From assembly GCF_024171945.1 (NCBI RefSeq), contig NZ_JAMTCR010000005.1, positions 310,001 through 374,000 on the forward strand: a stretch of 64,000 nucleotides of DNA, in the 5' to 3' direction. Shown one piece after another: positions 18,601 to 27,586 of the stretch (position 1 is its first letter; each line of letters opens with the position of its first letter). The notes beneath the pieces are model-generated. The model was not told where the DNA came from, searched no databases, and saw nothing but the letters and a program-made list of their open reading frames with translations. Source of the DNA: Actinokineospora globicatena (GTDB taxonomy: Bacteria; Actinomycetota; Actinomycetes; Mycobacteriales; Pseudonocardiaceae). The translations under genes were made by a program, and so were the position numbers.

Positions 18601-21063
18601 CTATTCCACGGCGAGGACGACGCGGACCGCTAGACGATCATCGTCTGATCGGGTGTAAGTGAGCGACTGAACGGCCCCGGTGGCCCGGAGGTCACCCTCC
18701 GCAGCCGTGATGGCCGTCTCATCGGCTGCCGAGCAGGTCACGACCAGTTCGGCGACGGTCCACCGCAGTGATCTCCTGGCCTCCGACTTCGCCCGCCGAA
18801 CCGCCGCGAGCACCGCCGTCACCGGCTCCAGCAACGCGGCCTCGCCATCACCACCGGTGACCGTCGGCCAAGCTGCGGTGTGCACCGAGCCCTCTTGCCA
18901 CCACGACCACGACTCCTCGGCCGCGAACGGCAGGAACGGCGCCAAGAGCCGCTGCACGGCCGACAGAGCAATACGGAGAGTTGCCCTCGCGGAGCTGTCT
19001 TCGCTGTAAGCCCTGTCTTTGACCAGTTCGATGTAGTCGTCACACCAGAGCCAGAAGAACCGCTCCACGAGCTCCAGCGCCTCGGCGTAGTCGCACGCCT
19101 CTAGAGCCTCCGTGGCACCCGCCACCACCCTGTCCAGCTCGGCGAGCAGCGCTAGATCCAGCGGAGCGCTCGGTTCGCCGCCCGCGCCCATCCCCAGCGC
19201 GAACCGGCTGGCGTTGAGCAGCTTGGTCGCCAGCCTGCGCCCCACGCGCATCTTGGCCTCGTCGAACACGGTGTCCACGCCTGGCCGCGCTGACGCTGCC
19301 CAGTACCGCACCGCGTCAGCGCCATGGCGGTCGAGAAGGTCATCTGGCGAGGTAGCGCTACCGGACTTCTTGCTCAGCTTGTTCCGGTCGGGAGTCACCA
19401 CCCAGCCTGAGATCGCCGCCCGCCGCCACGGCAGCGCACCTGTCTCGGTGTGGGCGCGGAGCACTGTGCTGAACAACCAGGTGCGGATGATCTCGTGAGC
19501 CTGTGGCCGCAGGTCCATCGGATAAGTCTTGGCGAACAAGTCAGGGTCATCGTCGGCGCCACACACAAGCAGCGGAGTTAGCGATGACGTGGCCCAGGTG
19601 TCCATCACGTCCGGATCAGCGGTGAAGCCACCGGGCACGTCGCGCTGATCGGCCGCGTAGCCAGGTGGGGTCTCCGACGCCGGGTCGACCGGAAGCGCGG
19701 TGGGCAAGATAGGGCTGCCGTGGTCCGGTTCTCCGTCGGCGTCTAGCGGGCACCAGAGCGGGAACGGCACGCCGAAGAATCGTTGGCGGCTCACCAGCCA
19801 GTCGCCCGCGAGGCCGTCCACCCAACTCTGGTAGCGCGCGTGCATCTGCGCGGGCTGCCAGTCGAGTTCGCGGCCGCGCTCGCGCAGGACTTCCCGATGT
19901 CCGGCTGATCGGATGAACCACTGCCGCCCGGACACGATCTCCAACGGCTTGTCACCGCGCTCGTAGAACGCCACCGGCCGCTCCACCGGCCGCGGCTCAC
20001 CCACGAGCGACCCGTCCGCCCGCAGCAGCGACACCACCCGCTCACGTGCCGTGTGGACGGTCGCCCCCACGAGCGCCGAGTACGGCTCTTGCGGCACGCC
20101 GTCGGGAGCATCGGGCAGGAAACGCCCATCGCGGCCGATCACCGGCCGAATCGGAAGACCTAGCTCACGCCACCACCGCACGTCGGTGAGGTCACCGAAC
20201 GTGCAGCACATCACCAGGCCGCTACCGCGTTCCGGATCCGCCTCGTGGTGAGCCAACACGGGCACAGGCACGTCAAACAGCGGCGTGCGCACGGTTGTCC
20301 CGATCAACGCTCTATGCCTGTCGTCGTCAGGGTGAGCGATAAGCGCAACGCAGGCAGGTAGCAGTTCCGGCCGCGTTGTCTCCACATCGATGCCATCGCC
20401 GAACCGCAGCGTGTGCCAGGCGCCTTTGAACGGCCGGTGCTCCACATCCGCCTGAGCCACCGCCGTCCCAAACCCGACATCCCACAACGTCGGCGCCTCA
20501 GCCTGGTAGGCCTCACCCGCCGCGAGTAGCCCTAGGAACGACCGTTGCGACAAGCGCTGCGCCCGAGCACCGATAGTCGTGTAGGTCCGCGACCAGTCCA
20601 CGGATAGGCCGAGCCGCCGCCACAACGCTTCGTAGGCCTGCTCATCCAGCGCGGTCTGCCGCGCGCACAACTCCACGAAGTTACGCCGCGACACCGCAGT
20701 CGGCTTGCCCGTAGGCACAAAGTCAGGTTCGTAGGGCAGCGCGGGGTCACACCGCACGCTGTGCACTAACTGCACGCGCCGCTCGGTAGGCAGACCGTTG
20801 TCGTCCCACCCCATCGGATACAGCACGTCCTTACCGCGCATCCGCTGGTATCGGGCGATCACATCCGTGTGCGTGTACGAGAACACGTGCCCGATGTGCA
20901 AGCTCCCGCTCACCGACGGCGGCGGCGTGTCGATGGAGAAGACCGACTCCCGATCCCCGTCACCCCGGAACGCGTAGACGCCTACCTCATCCCACCGAGC
21001 CGCCCAGGTCGCTTCCAACCCGTCCAACGACGGGCGCTCGGGGAGTTTCGGGGTATGCGCCAT
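18601..21063 (-). CDS. Second valine--tRNA ligase, short form
   Basis: 820 residues. Class I synthetase with SLHIGHVF (HIGH motif) and NKLSKKSGS (KMSKS variant). A CP1-type editing insertion lies between them (VETTRPELLPACVALIAHPDDDRH), and an anticodon-binding domain follows. The N-terminus LPERPSLDGLEATWAARWDEVGVYAF and the absence of the C-terminal coiled-coil arm distinguish it from the long enzyme at 21132-23762. Its overall form resembles the shorter ValRS lineage found in some bacteria and archaea. The starts are divergent and 68 bp apart. Its leucine codons include many CTA/TAG-containing ones. Either a functional backup or a self-resistance/stress enzyme is possible; which one charges bulk tRNA-Val is not shown here. 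Confidence 0.9.
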   Translation of the reverse strand: MAHTPKLPERPSLDGLEATWAARWDEVGVYAFRGDGDRESVFSIDTPPPSVSGSLHIGHVFSYTHTDVIARYQRMRGKDVLYPMGWDDNGLPTERRVQLVHSVRCDPALPYEPDFVPTGKPTAVSRRNFVELCARQTALDEQAYEALWRRLGLSVDWSRTYTTIGARAQRLSQRSFLGLLAAGEAYQAEAPTLWDVGFGTAVAQADVEHRPFKGAWHTLRFGDGIDVETTRPELLPACVALIAHPDDDRHRALIGTTVRTPLFDVPVPVLAHHEADPERGSGLVMCCTFGDLTDVRWWRELGLPIRPVIGRDGRFLPDAPDGVPQEPYSALVGATVHTARERVVSLLRADGSLVGEPRPVERPVAFYERGDKPLEIVSGRQWFIRSAGHREVLRERGRELDWQPAQMHARYQSWVDGLAGDWLVSRQRFFGVPFPLWCPLDADGEPDHGSPILPTALPVDPASETPPGYAADQRDVPGGFTADPDVMDTWATSSLTPLLVCGADDDPDLFAKTYPMDLRPQAHEIIRTWLFSTVLRAHTETGALPWRRAAISGWVVTPDRNKLSKKSGSATSPDDLLDRHGADAVRYWAASARPGVDTVFDEAKMRVGRRLATKLLNASRFALGMGAGGEPSAPLDLALLAELDRVVAGATEALEACDYAEALELVERFFWLWCDDYIELVKDRAYSEDSSARATLRIALSAVQRLLAPFLPFAAEESWSWWQEGSVHTAAWPTVTGGDGEAALLEPVTAVLAAVRRAKSEARRSLRWTVAELVVTCSAADETAITAAEGDLRATGAVQSLTYTRSDDDRLAVRVVLAVE

Positions 21064-21119
21064 GTGCGGAGGGTAGTCACCACCGAGCGCCCGGTTCGAC
21101 TTGTTTTCGCTGGCCTTCG

Positions 21120-21125
21120 TAGACT
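21120..21125 (+). promoter_or_regulatory. Minus-10 hexamer (TAGACT), leaderless valS start
   Basis: TAGACT ends 6 nt before the GTG at 21132, with no Shine-Dalgarno. TTCGAC about 19 bp upstream may act as the minus-35. This places the transcript start at the first codon. Confidence 0.55.
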
Positions 21126-21131
21126 CGTGGG

Positions 21132-23762
21132 GTGACTGATAACCCCACCTCGCCCAGTTCTGACCTTCCCCCGGCCTGGGAGCCGGCAGCGGTAGAGGCG
21201 GAGCTGTACGAGGGCTGGGTAGCGGCTGGGTACTTCACCGCGGACGCCGCGAGTGAGAAGCCGCCGTTCACGATCGTGTTGCCGCCGCCGAACGTCACGG
21301 GCAGTCTCCACATGGGGCACGCGCTCAACCACACGGTGATGGACGCGTTGTCGCGGCGGCGGCGGATGCAGGGCTTCGAGGTGCTGTGGCTGCCCGGCAT
21401 GGACCACGCGGGGATCGCGACCCAGAACGTCGTGGAGCGGCAGCTGGCGAGCCAGGGGCTGTCACGGCACGACCTGGGGCGGGAGAAGTTCGTCGAGCGG
21501 GTCTGGGAGTGGAAGGCCGAGTACGGCGGCAAGATCCTCGACCAGATGCGGCGCCTCGGGGACGGGGTCGACTGGTCGCGTGAGCGGTTCACGATGGACG
21601 ACGGTCTCTCCCGCGCGGTGCAGACCGTGTTCAAGCGCCTCTATGACGACAAGCTGATCTACCGCGCCGAGCGCATCATCAACTGGTGCCCGCGCTGCCG
21701 TACCGCGCTGTCCGACATCGAGGTGGAGCACTCCGAGGACGAGGGCGAGCTCGTCTCTATCCGCTACGGCGATGGTGACAACGCCATCGTGGTCGCCACC
21801 ACGCGCGCGGAGACCATGCTCGGTGACACTGCCGTCGCCGTGCACCCGGACGACGAGCGTTACCGCCACCTCATCGGTACCGAGGTCGCGCTGCCGCTGA
21901 CCGGTAGGCGTATCCCGATCGTCGCGGACGAGCACGTCGACCCCGAGTTCGGCACCGGTGCCGTCAAGGTCACCCCCGCGCACGACCCCAACGACTTCGA
22001 GATCGGCCGCCGCCACGACCTGCCGTCGCTGACGGTCATGGACCTGACCGGCGTGATCACGGTCAAGGGCCCGTTCGAGGGCCTGGATCGCTTCGAGGCG
22101 CGCCCCGCAGTGGTGGCCGCGTTGCGCGAAGAGGGCCGCATCGTCGCGGAGAAGCGCCCGTACCTGCACTCGGTCGGGCACTGCTCGCGCTGCGACACGG
22201 TTGTCGAGCCGCGCCTGTCGTTGCAGTGGTGGGTCAACGTCGAGCCGCTGGCGCGCGCCGCAGGTGACGCTGTCCGCGACGGTAGGACCCAGGTGCACCC
22301 GCCGGAGTTGGCCAAGCGCTACTTCGACTGGGTCGACAACATGCACGACTGGACCATCTCGCGGCAGCTGTGGTGGGGCCACCGCATCCCGGTTTGGTAC
22401 GGGCCCAACGACGAGGTCGTGTGTGTGGGTCCCGACGAGGAGCCCCCCACCGGCGACGGCTGGACCCAGGACCCGGACGTCCTTGACACGTGGTTCTCCT
22501 CAGGCCTCTGGCCCGTGTCCACGCTCGGTTGGCCTGCCAACACCGACGACCTCGCCAAGTTCTATCCGACGAGCGTCCTGTCGACCGGCTACGACATCCT
22601 CTTCTTCTGGGTCGCCCGGATGATGATGTTCGGCCTCTATGCGATGGACGGCAAGCAGCCGTTCGACCACGTCTATCTGCACGGACTTATCCGCGACGCG
22701 CAGGGCAAGAAGATGTCCAAGTCGCGCGGCAACGTGCTCGACCCCTTGGACTGGCTCGACCGCTTCGGCGCCGACGCCACCCGCTTCACCCTCGCGCGCG
22801 GCGCGAACCCCGGTAGCGACATGGCGCTGGCGGAGGAGTGGGCCGCCGGGTCGCGCAACTTCGGCACGAAGCTGTGGAACGCCAGCCGCTTCGCGCTGAT
22901 GAACGGCGCCACCACCGCCATCCCGGTGCCCGCCCGCGACCAGCTGACGGACGCGGACCTGTGGATCCTGGACAAGGCCGACGCACTGGTGTCCGAAGTG
23001 GATGCCCTCTTCGAGAAGTTCGAGTTCGCGAAGATCTGCGACGCGCTCTACCACTTCACTTGGGACCTCTACTGCGACTGGTACCTCGAACTGACCAAGG
23101 TGCAGATCGCCGAGGGTGGCGCGCGCGCCGACGCCACCCGCGCTGTCCTGGGTCACGTGCTGGACACCGTGCTGCGCCTCTTGCACCCGATCACGCCGTT
23201 CATCACCGAGGTGCTGTGGAAGGCGTTGACGGGTAAGGAATCCATCGTCGTCACTGAGTGGCCTACCGTCTCCGGTAGCGCTGCCGACGTCGATGCGGCT
23301 CGTCGGGTCGAGGGCGTGCAGAAGCTCATCACGGAGATCCGCCGCTTCCGCGCGGACCAGGGCGTCAAGCCCAGTCAGCGCGTCGCGACCCGGTTGTCCG
23401 GTGTGGATGAGGCAGGCCTGACGGCGCTCGTCGGCGCTGTCACGTCGCTGGCGCGGTTGGACGCTCCCGGCGAGGACTTCACCGCGAGCGCTTCGCTAGA
23501 GGTGTCTCTAGCGGGCGGTAGCGTCACCGTCGAGCTGGACCTGTCTGGCGCTATCGACGTCGCGGCGGAACGCAAGCGGCTCACCAAGGACCTGACGGTC
23601 GCCGAGAAGGAACTCGCGCAGTGCGAGGCCAAGCTGGGCAACCCGAAGTTCACCGACAAGGCCCCGGCCGACGTCGTCGCCAAGATCCAGGCGCGGCGCG
23701 AGGCAGCGCAGGCCGAGATCGCCCGCGTGCAGGCCAGGCTCGCTGCCCTGCCCGCGGGCTGA
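21132..23762 (+). CDS. valS: Valine--tRNA ligase (housekeeping, long form)
   Basis: 876 residues. HIGH motif [14 protein letters not shown], editing domain ([20 protein letters not shown]), the [11 protein letters not shown] segment, KMSKS loop KKMSKSRGN and the C-terminal coiled coil ([20 protein letters not shown] to RVQARLAAL) that grips tRNA. This is the bacterial ValS form and holds the conserved position upstream of folC. The GTG at 21132 is supported by the adjacent promoter hexamer. Codon use shifts near the 3' end (about 23440-23560), where CTA/TAG-containing codons cluster. Confidence 0.97.
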   Translation: MTDNPTSPSSDLPPAWEPAAVEAELYEGWVAAGYFTADAASEKPPFTIVLPPPNVTGSLHMGHALNHTVMDALSRRRRMQGFEVLWLPGMDHAGIATQNVVERQLASQGLSRHDLGREKFVERVWEWKAEYGGKILDQMRRLGDGVDWSRERFTMDDGLSRAVQTVFKRLYDDKLIYRAERIINWCPRCRTALSDIEVEHSEDEGELVSIRYGDGDNAIVVATTRAETMLGDTAVAVHPDDERYRHLIGTEVALPLTGRRIPIVADEHVDPEFGTGAVKVTPAHDPNDFEIGRRHDLPSLTVMDLTGVITVKGPFEGLDRFEARPAVVAALREEGRIVAEKRPYLHSVGHCSRCDTVVEPRLSLQWWVNVEPLARAAGDAVRDGRTQVHPPELAKRYFDWVDNMHDWTISRQLWWGHRIPVWYGPNDEVVCVGPDEEPPTGDGWTQDPDVLDTWFSSGLWPVSTLGWPANTDDLAKFYPTSVLSTGYDILFFWVARMMMFGLYAMDGKQPFDHVYLHGLIRDAQGKKMSKSRGNVLDPLDWLDRFGADATRFTLARGANPGSDMALAEEWAAGSRNFGTKLWNASRFALMNGATTAIPVPARDQLTDADLWILDKADALVSEVDALFEKFEFAKICDALYHFTWDLYCDWYLELTKVQIAEGGARADATRAVLGHVLDTVLRLLHPITPFITEVLWKALTGKESIVVTEWPTVSGSAADVDAARRVEGVQKLITEIRRFRADQGVKPSQRVATRLSGVDEAGLTALVGAVTSLARLDAPGEDFTASASLEVSLAGGSVTVELDLSGAIDVAAERKRLTKDLTVAEKELAQCEAKLGNPKFTDKAPADVVAKIQARREAAQAEIARVQARLAALPAG

Positions 23763-23775
23763 CCGCTACTCGGGA

Positions 23776-24096
23776 CTACGCGGGCTGGTCGGGGTTCTCG
23801 TCGACCCACCGGACCTCGACCGGCCTGCTGCCCCCCAACACCCGCGTCGCCGACTCGGCGGACTGGAACTGCCCGCGCATCCGCGCGCCCTTGTGGTCGG
23901 GCATGCCGAACAGCTCCACGTAGTCCTCGCCGAACCCGTCGGCGATCTCCATGCCCCAGCCGAGCACGGCGAAGTCCAGCGCCTGCCCGTCCGCGTCCCG
24001 TTGCACCTGGTAGACGGCGAACCGGCGTGGTGCGCACTCGGCCGTGACCTGGGCGATCTGCTGCTCGAGCTGGTCCTCGGAAATGATCGTCTGCAA
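23776..24096 (-). CDS. Unknown 106-residue protein divergent from an XRE regulator
   Basis: 106 residues from a TTG at 24096, chosen because GGAGG lies 6 nt upstream; the open frame extends further but without ribosome site or homolog-like sequence. No signal peptide or membrane segment. Sequence is acidic with alternating strands and helices (RRFAVYQVQRDADGQALDFAVLGWGMEIADGFGEDYVELFG). I do not recognise the family. It shares a promoter region and a palindrome with the XRE/DUF5753 gene, so it is plausibly a target or partner of that regulator. Confidence 0.65.
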   Translation of the reverse strand: MQTIISEDQLEQQIAQVTAECAPRRFAVYQVQRDADGQALDFAVLGWGMEIADGFGEDYVELFGMPDHKGARMRGQFQSAESATRVLGGSRPVEVRWVDENPDQPA

Positions 24097-24113
24097 CTTG
24101 TACCTCCAAGATA

Positions 24114-24123
24114 GCAACGTTGC
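24114..24123. promoter_or_regulatory. Palindromic operator candidate in the XRE divergent promoter
   Basis: GCAACGTTGC is a perfect 10-bp palindrome. Flanking GATA/GATAC extends it to an imperfect 19-bp dyad (24110-24128). It lies 17 bp upstream of the unknown gene's start, where a repressor would block RNA polymerase. Confidence 0.45.
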
Positions 24124-24245
24124 GATACTGCCTGGGGAGCATCGCATCACGACGGGTCGGATCACAATGACGCCATCGAGTGAATGATTTTGCTCTTCAG
24201 ATGCGAGAGACTGTCGCCGTTGGCCCAAGATCGGGAGGGATGGAC

Positions 24246-25094
24246 ATGGCTACTACCAAGCAACCCACTGTCATCGGCAGGGGTCTCGGCGGCGAACTGC
24301 GGGTGCTGCGCGAGGGCCGGAAGATGAGTCTCAAGGAGGTGGCCGACCTGCTGGGGTGGCAGGCGTCCAAGATCTCGCGGATGGAGACCGGCAAACAGGG
24401 AATCAGGCCCGCCGACGTCGCGTCCCTACTCGTGGTCTACCGAGTGACCGGAAGGGATCGGGACCGTCTGGTCAAGTTGGCCGAACGTTCCGAGGACACA
24501 GGGTACTGGGAGAACCAACCTGCGCTGTCAGCGGAGTCCAAAACCCTCATGCGCATCGAGCGCGAGGCTTCCGAGATCGTCATCTACGAGCCGCTGCTCA
24601 TCCCTGGCCTGGTGCAGACAGGCGACTACGTCAGGGCGCTGATGAGGGCCGGGAACGTCTCTGCGGAAGATGTCGACGCGCGGGTGGCTGCTCGTCTTGC
24701 GCGTCAGGCAGTGCTGACCAAGGACACGCCGCCGAAGCTGAAGATGATCGTCGACGAGTTCGTTCTGCGCCGCGTGCTGGGCAATCCCAAGATCATGGCA
24801 AGACAGCTCCGGCATGTCCTTGAGTCGGTTGAGCGGGGGACGACGAGCTTCCAGGTGTTGCCCCTGTCGCTATTCGGGCACTCGGGTCTGGATGGCTCGT
24901 ACACACTCATGGAGTTCGTGCGGAACTTGCCGGTCGTCTACTTGGATCACAAGATTTCCGGCCTCTTCCTGGAGGAACCGGCGCACATCGAGTTCTTCCG
25001 CGACGAGACCGATACCCTGAGCGAGTTGGCTCTGAGCCCCGTCGAGTCGGCGGAACTCGTTGCGACCATCGCACGGGAGCACGACCGAGAGTGA
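24246..25094 (+). CDS. XRE-family helix-turn-helix regulator with DUF5753 domain
   Basis: 282 residues. N-terminal HTH: LGGELRVLREGRKMSLKEVADLLGWQASKISRMETGKQGI. The DUF5753 sensor domain follows (YEPLLIPGLVQTGDYVRALMRAG; FVLRRVLGNPKIMARQLRHV; QVLPLSLFGHSGLDGSYTLMEF). It belongs to the large actinomycete WhiJ/AbaA-like family that typically pairs with a small DUF397 protein, as it does here. The ATG at 24246 has GGGAGGG 6 nt upstream; an ATG two codons earlier overlaps that site. Its stop overlaps or nearly abuts the DUF397 start. Confidence 0.92.
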   Translation: MATTKQPTVIGRGLGGELRVLREGRKMSLKEVADLLGWQASKISRMETGKQGIRPADVASLLVVYRVTGRDRDRLVKLAERSEDTGYWENQPALSAESKTLMRIEREASEIVIYEPLLIPGLVQTGDYVRALMRAGNVSAEDVDARVAARLARQAVLTKDTPPKLKMIVDEFVLRRVLGNPKIMARQLRHVLESVERGTTSFQVLPLSLFGHSGLDGSYTLMEFVRNLPVVYLDHKISGLFLEEPAHIEFFRDETDTLSELALSPVESAELVATIAREHDRE

Positions 25095-25102
25095 GGATCT
25101 TG

Positions 25103-25285
25103 ATGAACGCGGTGGACCGGTCTTCGATCGTGTGGCGGAAGTCCAGCCGCAGCGGTACGAACGCGCAGTGTGTGGAGGTCGCGCGTACCCCGGCCGTGAC
25201 CGCCGTGCGGGACTCCAAGAACCCCGATGGCCCCACCCTGGCCTTCCCCGTCGCCTCGTTCGCGCGGGCCCTCCGTACGCTCTAG
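25103..25285 (+). CDS. DUF397-domain small protein
   Basis: 60 residues. Classical DUF397: SIVWRKSSRSGTNAQCVEVAR, VRDSKNPDGPTLAF and VASFARAL. Such proteins accompany XRE/DUF5753 regulators; in some systems the pair acts in a toxin-antitoxin-like or developmental circuit, but the biochemical role is unsettled. The ATG at 25103 has GAGG upstream. A GTG at 25091 overlapping the regulator stop as GTGA would add four residues. The folC promoter hexamer lies inside its last codons. Confidence 0.9.
   Translation: MNAVDRSSIVWRKSSRSGTNAQCVEVARTPAVTAVRDSKNPDGPTLAFPVASFARALRTL
25276..25281 (+). promoter_or_regulatory. Minus-10 hexamer (TACGCT), leaderless folC start
   Basis: TACGCT overlaps the end of the DUF397 gene and ends 6 nt before the folC GTG at 25288. 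No Shine-Dalgarno is present. Confidence 0.5.
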
Positions 25286-25287
25286 GC

Positions 25288-26637
25288 GTGAGTCTGGAAG
25301 AACTGCGTCAGGTCGAGTCGGAGCTGGACACCCGCTGGCCGGAGACCAAGATCGAGCCGTCGCTGGCGCGCATCGCCGCGCTGGTCGACCTGCTCGGGTC
25401 CCCGCAGCGGGCGTACCCGGTGGTGCACATCGCGGGGACCAACGGCAAGACCTCGGTCACCCGGATGATTGACGCACTCCTCACCCGGCTGGGGGTGCGC
25501 ACCGGCCGGTTCACCAGCCCGCACCTGCAGTCGGTCACCGAGCGCATCAGCCTGGACAACGCGCCCATCGATCCGGTGCGCTACGTCGAGGTGTTCCGCG
25601 ACATCGAGCCGTACATCGCGATGGTCGACGCGGGCGCCGACATCCGGCTGAGCAAGTTCGAGATCCTCACCGCGATGGCGTACGCCGCCTTCGCCGACGC
25701 CCCCGTCGACGCCGCCGTGGTCGAGACCGGCCTCGGCGGCGCGTGGGACGCCACCAACGTCGCCGACGGCAAGGTCGCGGTGATCACCCCGATCGGCATC
25801 GACCACGTCGACTACCTGGGGTCGGACATCCTGGGCATCGCGGGGGAGAAGGCCGGGATCATCAAGCCCGACTCCATCGCGCTGCTCGCGGAGCAGACCC
25901 CGGAGGTGGCGCGGGTCCTGATCGAGCACGCGACGAAGGTTGACGCCACCGTCGCTCGACAGGGCCTAGAGTTCGGCGTCCTCGCGCACGACGTGGCCGT
26001 CGGCGGCCAGGTCCTACGCCTACAGGGCCTCGGCGGCGTCTATGACGAGATCTTCCTACCGCTGCACGGCGAGCACCAGGCCACCAACGCCGCTCTAGCG
26101 CTCGCCGCCGTAGAGGCGTTCTTCGGTGCGGGGGCCCAACGGCAGCTCGACGTCGACGCCATCCGTGAGGGCTTCGCGTCGGTTGTCTCACCTGGCCGTC
26201 TTGAGCGCGTCCGGACGTCGCCCAGTGTGTTCGTGGACGCCGCGCACAACCCCCACGGCGCGGCCGCCCTCGCGAAGGCTCTCGACAGCGAGTTCGGCTT
26301 CCGCAAGCTCGTTGGCGTTGTCAGCGTGATGGCGGATAAGGACGCTGCTGGCATCCTCTCCGCGCTAGAGCCCGTGCTCACGGAGGTAGTCATCACCACC
26401 AACTCCTCTACGCGCGCGATGGACCCGGACCACCTCGCCAACATCGCCACCGACATCTTCGGCGACGAACGCGTGACCATGTACTCGCACCTGACGAGCG
26501 CCATCAACGCCGCCGTCGAACTCGCCGAAGAGACCGACGACCCCGACGAACCCCGCTCCGGCACCGGCGTCATCGTCACCGGCTCGGTCGTCACCGCGGG
26601 CGAGGTCCGGGCCCTCTTCGGCAAGGACCCCGCATGA
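25288..26637 (+). CDS. folC: Folylpolyglutamate synthase / dihydrofolate synthase
   Basis: 449 residues. Mur-ligase-type ATPase: P-loop VVHIAGTNGKTSVTRM, FTSPHL, ERISLDN, VVETGLGGAWDATN and the C-terminal FVDAAHNPHGA. It adds glutamates to folates in the cytosol. The GTG at 25288 is chosen because the frame upstream runs through the DUF397 gene. It is in the conserved valS-folC-DUF4233-ndk order. Codon use changes mid-gene: up to about 25930 it is strictly GC-ending, then CTA, GTT and TCT codons appear until about 26420. Confidence 0.96.
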   Translation: MSLEELRQVESELDTRWPETKIEPSLARIAALVDLLGSPQRAYPVVHIAGTNGKTSVTRMIDALLTRLGVRTGRFTSPHLQSVTERISLDNAPIDPVRYVEVFRDIEPYIAMVDAGADIRLSKFEILTAMAYAAFADAPVDAAVVETGLGGAWDATNVADGKVAVITPIGIDHVDYLGSDILGIAGEKAGIIKPDSIALLAEQTPEVARVLIEHATKVDATVARQGLEFGVLAHDVAVGGQVLRLQGLGGVYDEIFLPLHGEHQATNAALALAAVEAFFGAGAQRQLDVDAIREGFASVVSPGRLERVRTSPSVFVDAAHNPHGAAALAKALDSEFGFRKLVGVVSVMADKDAAGILSALEPVLTEVVITTNSSTRAMDPDHLANIATDIFGDERVTMYSHLTSAINAAVELAEETDDPDEPRSGTGVIVTGSVVTAGEVRALFGKDPA

Positions 26638-27011
26638 CCGCCCCCGACCCCATGAAGGGCTTCCGCGGCGTCATGTCCGCGGTCCTCATCCTGGAAGCCC
26701 TCGTCGTCCTCCTGGCCCTCCTCGTCGTCGCCAAGTCCGACGGCGGCCTGGCCACCTGGCAGGGCTGGTCCGTCGGCACCATGGCCCTGATCCTGATCCT
26801 GACCTGCGCCTTCGTCGGCCGCCCCTGGGGCATCCACCTGGCCGCCGCCCTCCAGATCATCATGCTCGGCGGCTTCTTCATCGACTCCGCCCTCGGCATC
26901 GTCGCCGTCGTCTTCGCCCTGGGCTGGACCTGGATGCTCTGGGCCCGCCACGACGTCCTCAAACGCATGTCCGAAGGCCGCCTGGCCAGCCAACAACCCC
27001 CGCCCGACTAG
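26634..27011 (+). CDS. DUF4233 membrane protein
   Basis: 125 residues with three or four hydrophobic helices (GVMSAVLILEALVVLLALLVV; MALILILTCAFVG; LQIIMLGGFFIDSALGIVAVVFALGWTW). It matches the DUF4233 proteins that sit between folC and ndk in actinobacteria (Rv2446c position). Its ATG overlaps the folC stop as ATGA, so expression is coupled. Function unknown. Its stop TAG and the stop of the convergent gene share the tetranucleotide CTAG at 27008-27011. Confidence 0.88.
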   Translation: MTAPDPMKGFRGVMSAVLILEALVVLLALLVVAKSDGGLATWQGWSVGTMALILILTCAFVGRPWGIHLAAALQIIMLGGFFIDSALGIVAVVFALGWTWMLWARHDVLKRMSEGRLASQQPPPD

Positions 27012-27586
27012 CGCTGGCTCCTAGCGAGCGCAAGCCAGCCGCACCCGGCGAACGTCCCCGATATCAACCAAGCGGTTCCGACGTCGGCGGGCTGCACTGG
27101 CCACGAGAACACCATCGCCAGCCCACCTGGCGTACCTGACAAGAGGGCTACCAACGCCACTGATGCCGCAGCGACCGGCAGCACCCAGCCCCGGCTCGCG
27201 CCAAGTAGTCCGACGCCTATAGATCCCAGTCCGGCGAGCCCAACGGCGTTTCGCAGTAAGACCTCTGCATCCACACCGCTAGGGCTAAGAAGCTCAATGG
27301 CCAGCGGTAGGCCAGCCGCTAGTGCGGCTATCGCTACTAGGTGCACCGTTAGTCGAGGAAGCCAGGCGATGGCAGCCGTGCGGTCCAAGTCCGGGTCCGC
27401 ACCGGTCAGGCCTCCGCTGGCGACACCGACGGCCACTGCTGTCGCCAGGACCGACATGGCCACGGACAGGCCTGGTGATCCGGTAAGCCTGCCGACCGGG
27501 GCAAGCGCGATGGCAGCGCCGACCATCGTGGCCATAGCGGCCGGTATGCCTCTCGAGCGGCAGTACAGAACGGCCTCCCGCATCAC
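27008..27586 (-). CDS. Membrane protein, last gene of the sigma-ABC operon
   Basis: 192 residues, mostly hydrophobic with about five or six transmembrane helices (AAMATMVGAAIALAPVG; VLATAVAVGVASGG; LVAIAALAAGLPLAIELL; AAASVALVALLSG). A GTG at 27586 or ATG at 27583 overlaps the stop of the preceding permease-like gene. No family recognised; by position it is probably the second membrane component of the ABC transporter. Confidence 0.75.
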   Translation of the reverse strand: MMREAVLYCRSRGIPAAMATMVGAAIALAPVGRLTGSPGLSVAMSVLATAVAVGVASGGLTGADPDLDRTAAIAWLPRLTVHLVAIAALAAGLPLAIELLSPSGVDAEVLLRNAVGLAGLGSIGVGLLGASRGWVLPVAAASVALVALLSGTPGGLAMVFSWPVQPADVGTAWLISGTFAGCGWLALARSQR

